From positions 1-5,445 of the forward strand of contig CAMURM010000136.1 of NCBI GenBank assembly GCA_947097535.1: a stretch of 5,445 nt of DNA. The letters run 5' to 3'. The position numbers and the translations under genes were made by a program. The stretch comes from an uncultured Selenomonas sp. (GTDB taxonomy: Bacteria > Bacillota > Negativicutes > Selenomonadales > Selenomonadaceae). Numbering within the stretch: the stretch's first letter is position 1; each line of letters begins with the position of its first letter. The notes beneath the pieces are model-generated. The model was not told the DNA's origin, did not search any database, and was given only the letters and a program-made list of their open reading frames with translations. Of the stretch, positions 4,845 through 5,445 are shown piece after piece.

Positions 4845-5445
4845 GATGATTTCCCTCCTTCAATGTACTTTTCAGCGAGAAGCGCCGCCGTCGTGCCGTC
4901 GGATGCGGCGGTCGTCAGCTGGTGCACTTCCTTCTCGCGGATGTCGCCGGCAGCGAAAACGCCGGGAAGCTTCGTGCGGCAGTCCTCACCCGCGACGATG
5001 TGCCCCTTCTCGTTGATCTCGACCTGCCCTTCAAAGAGCGCGGTATTCGGCTGCACGCCGATGTTGACGAAGACGGCGTCGACGGGCAGCTCTCTCGCTT
5101 CGCCTGTCTTCTTATCGAAGATCTCGATGGCCGCGAGCTTGCCCTCGCCCTTCAGCGCGCGAATCTCCGTTTCGAGCAAGATCTGGGCCTTCGGATTTTC
5201 CATGAGGCGCTTCTGCGAGACGTCGTCGGCGCGCAGGCGCGAGCGATGCACGAGGTAGAGCTTCTTCGCGTAGCGCGAGAGGAAATTCGCCGCGTCGAGC
5301 GCCGCGTTGCCGCCGCCCATGACGGCGATCGTCTTGTCCTGATACATGTGGCCGTCGCAGAGCTCGCAGTAGTGGACGCCGCGCCCCGCGTACTTCGCCT
5401 CCTCGGCGAGCGGCAGCTTCCTGCGGCTCATGCCCGAGGCGATGA
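4838..5445 (-). CDS. trxB: Thioredoxin-disulfide reductase (TrxB), N-terminal part outside window
   Basis: The C-terminal 202 or so residues of a low-molecular-weight thioredoxin reductase (usual length about 305-320), an FAD enzyme that passes electrons from NADPH to a redoxin. The frame is open through base 5445, so the Met at 5431 is internal. Seen in order are RRKLP and AGRGVHYCELCDG with the active-site C-x-x-C at bases 5357-5368, the dinucleotide fold GGGNAALDAA, the region HRSRLRA (5228-5248) and the second FAD motif GVFAAGDIREKEVHQLTTAASDGTTAA near the end. The usual NADPH-phosphate motif HRRxxxRA is altered and one residue shorter here, so the electron donor is less certain than the fold. 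It overlaps the glutaredoxin-like gene, a probable partner, by 7 nt. Distinction from other TrxB-like flavoproteins (for example ferredoxin-dependent ones) rests on the glycine-rich motif being intact. Confidence 0.92.
   Translation of the reverse strand, partial: IASGMSRRKLPLAEEAKYAGRGVHYCELCDGHMYQDKTIAVMGGGNAALDAANFLSRYAKKLYLVHRSRLRADDVSQKRLMENPKAQILLETEIRALKGEGKLAAIEIFDKKTGEARELPVDAVFVNIGVQPNTALFEGQVEINEKGHIVAGEDCRTKLPGVFAAGDIREKEVHQLTTAASDGTTAALLAEKYIEGGKSSW

Noticed and set aside
4536..5258. 240-codon + strand open frame opposite glutaredoxin and trxB
   Set aside because: The - strand carries CPWC, CELC, FAD and dinucleotide motifs; the + frame has no motif and starts inside the terminator hairpin.

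Overview
The window is GC-rich chromosomal DNA with strong G/C preference at third codon positions, and it is almost entirely filled by ordinary bacterial genes. The protein families (a small three-cysteine DUF951 protein, a TrxB/glutaredoxin-like pair, a single-domain CheB) and the strong AAGGAGG-type ribosome binding sites suggest a motile, GC-rich member of the Firmicutes. A Selenomonas-like Negativicute is my best guess, from protein flavour only; no rRNA or other marker is present.

Left half, + strand, bases 1 to 3033: the 3' end of ychF (translation-associated ATPase), a 14-helix DHA2-type MFS exporter, a DUF951 small protein, and a CheB methylesterase that lacks the usual receiver domain. 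The last three genes are 17 and 27 nt apart, each with a good Shine-Dalgarno, so they are probably one operon. ychF is 79 nt upstream, across a GC-rich hairpin. A perfect 19-bp hairpin (3038-3080) separates this block from the convergent murA gene and should terminate both strands.

Right half, - strand, bases 5445 to 3084: the 3' part of a thioredoxin reductase (trxB), overlapped by 7 nt by a small CPWC glutaredoxin-like gene, then a terminator hairpin (4547-4589), then a control region of about 200 nt, then murA (first committed step of peptidoglycan synthesis). The redox pair probably works as reductase and carrier. murA appears to have its own transcription: two sigma70-like promoters sharing the 12-mer CATGGTAAACTA, plus a hairpin, an inverted repeat and three copies (two orientations) of an 8-mer, one of which covers the murA start codon.

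I found no mobile element, CRISPR array, tRNA, rRNA or clear new multi-gene system. The points most worth a second look are the murA leader, the receiver-less CheB in a non-chemotaxis operon, and the altered NADPH motif in TrxB.
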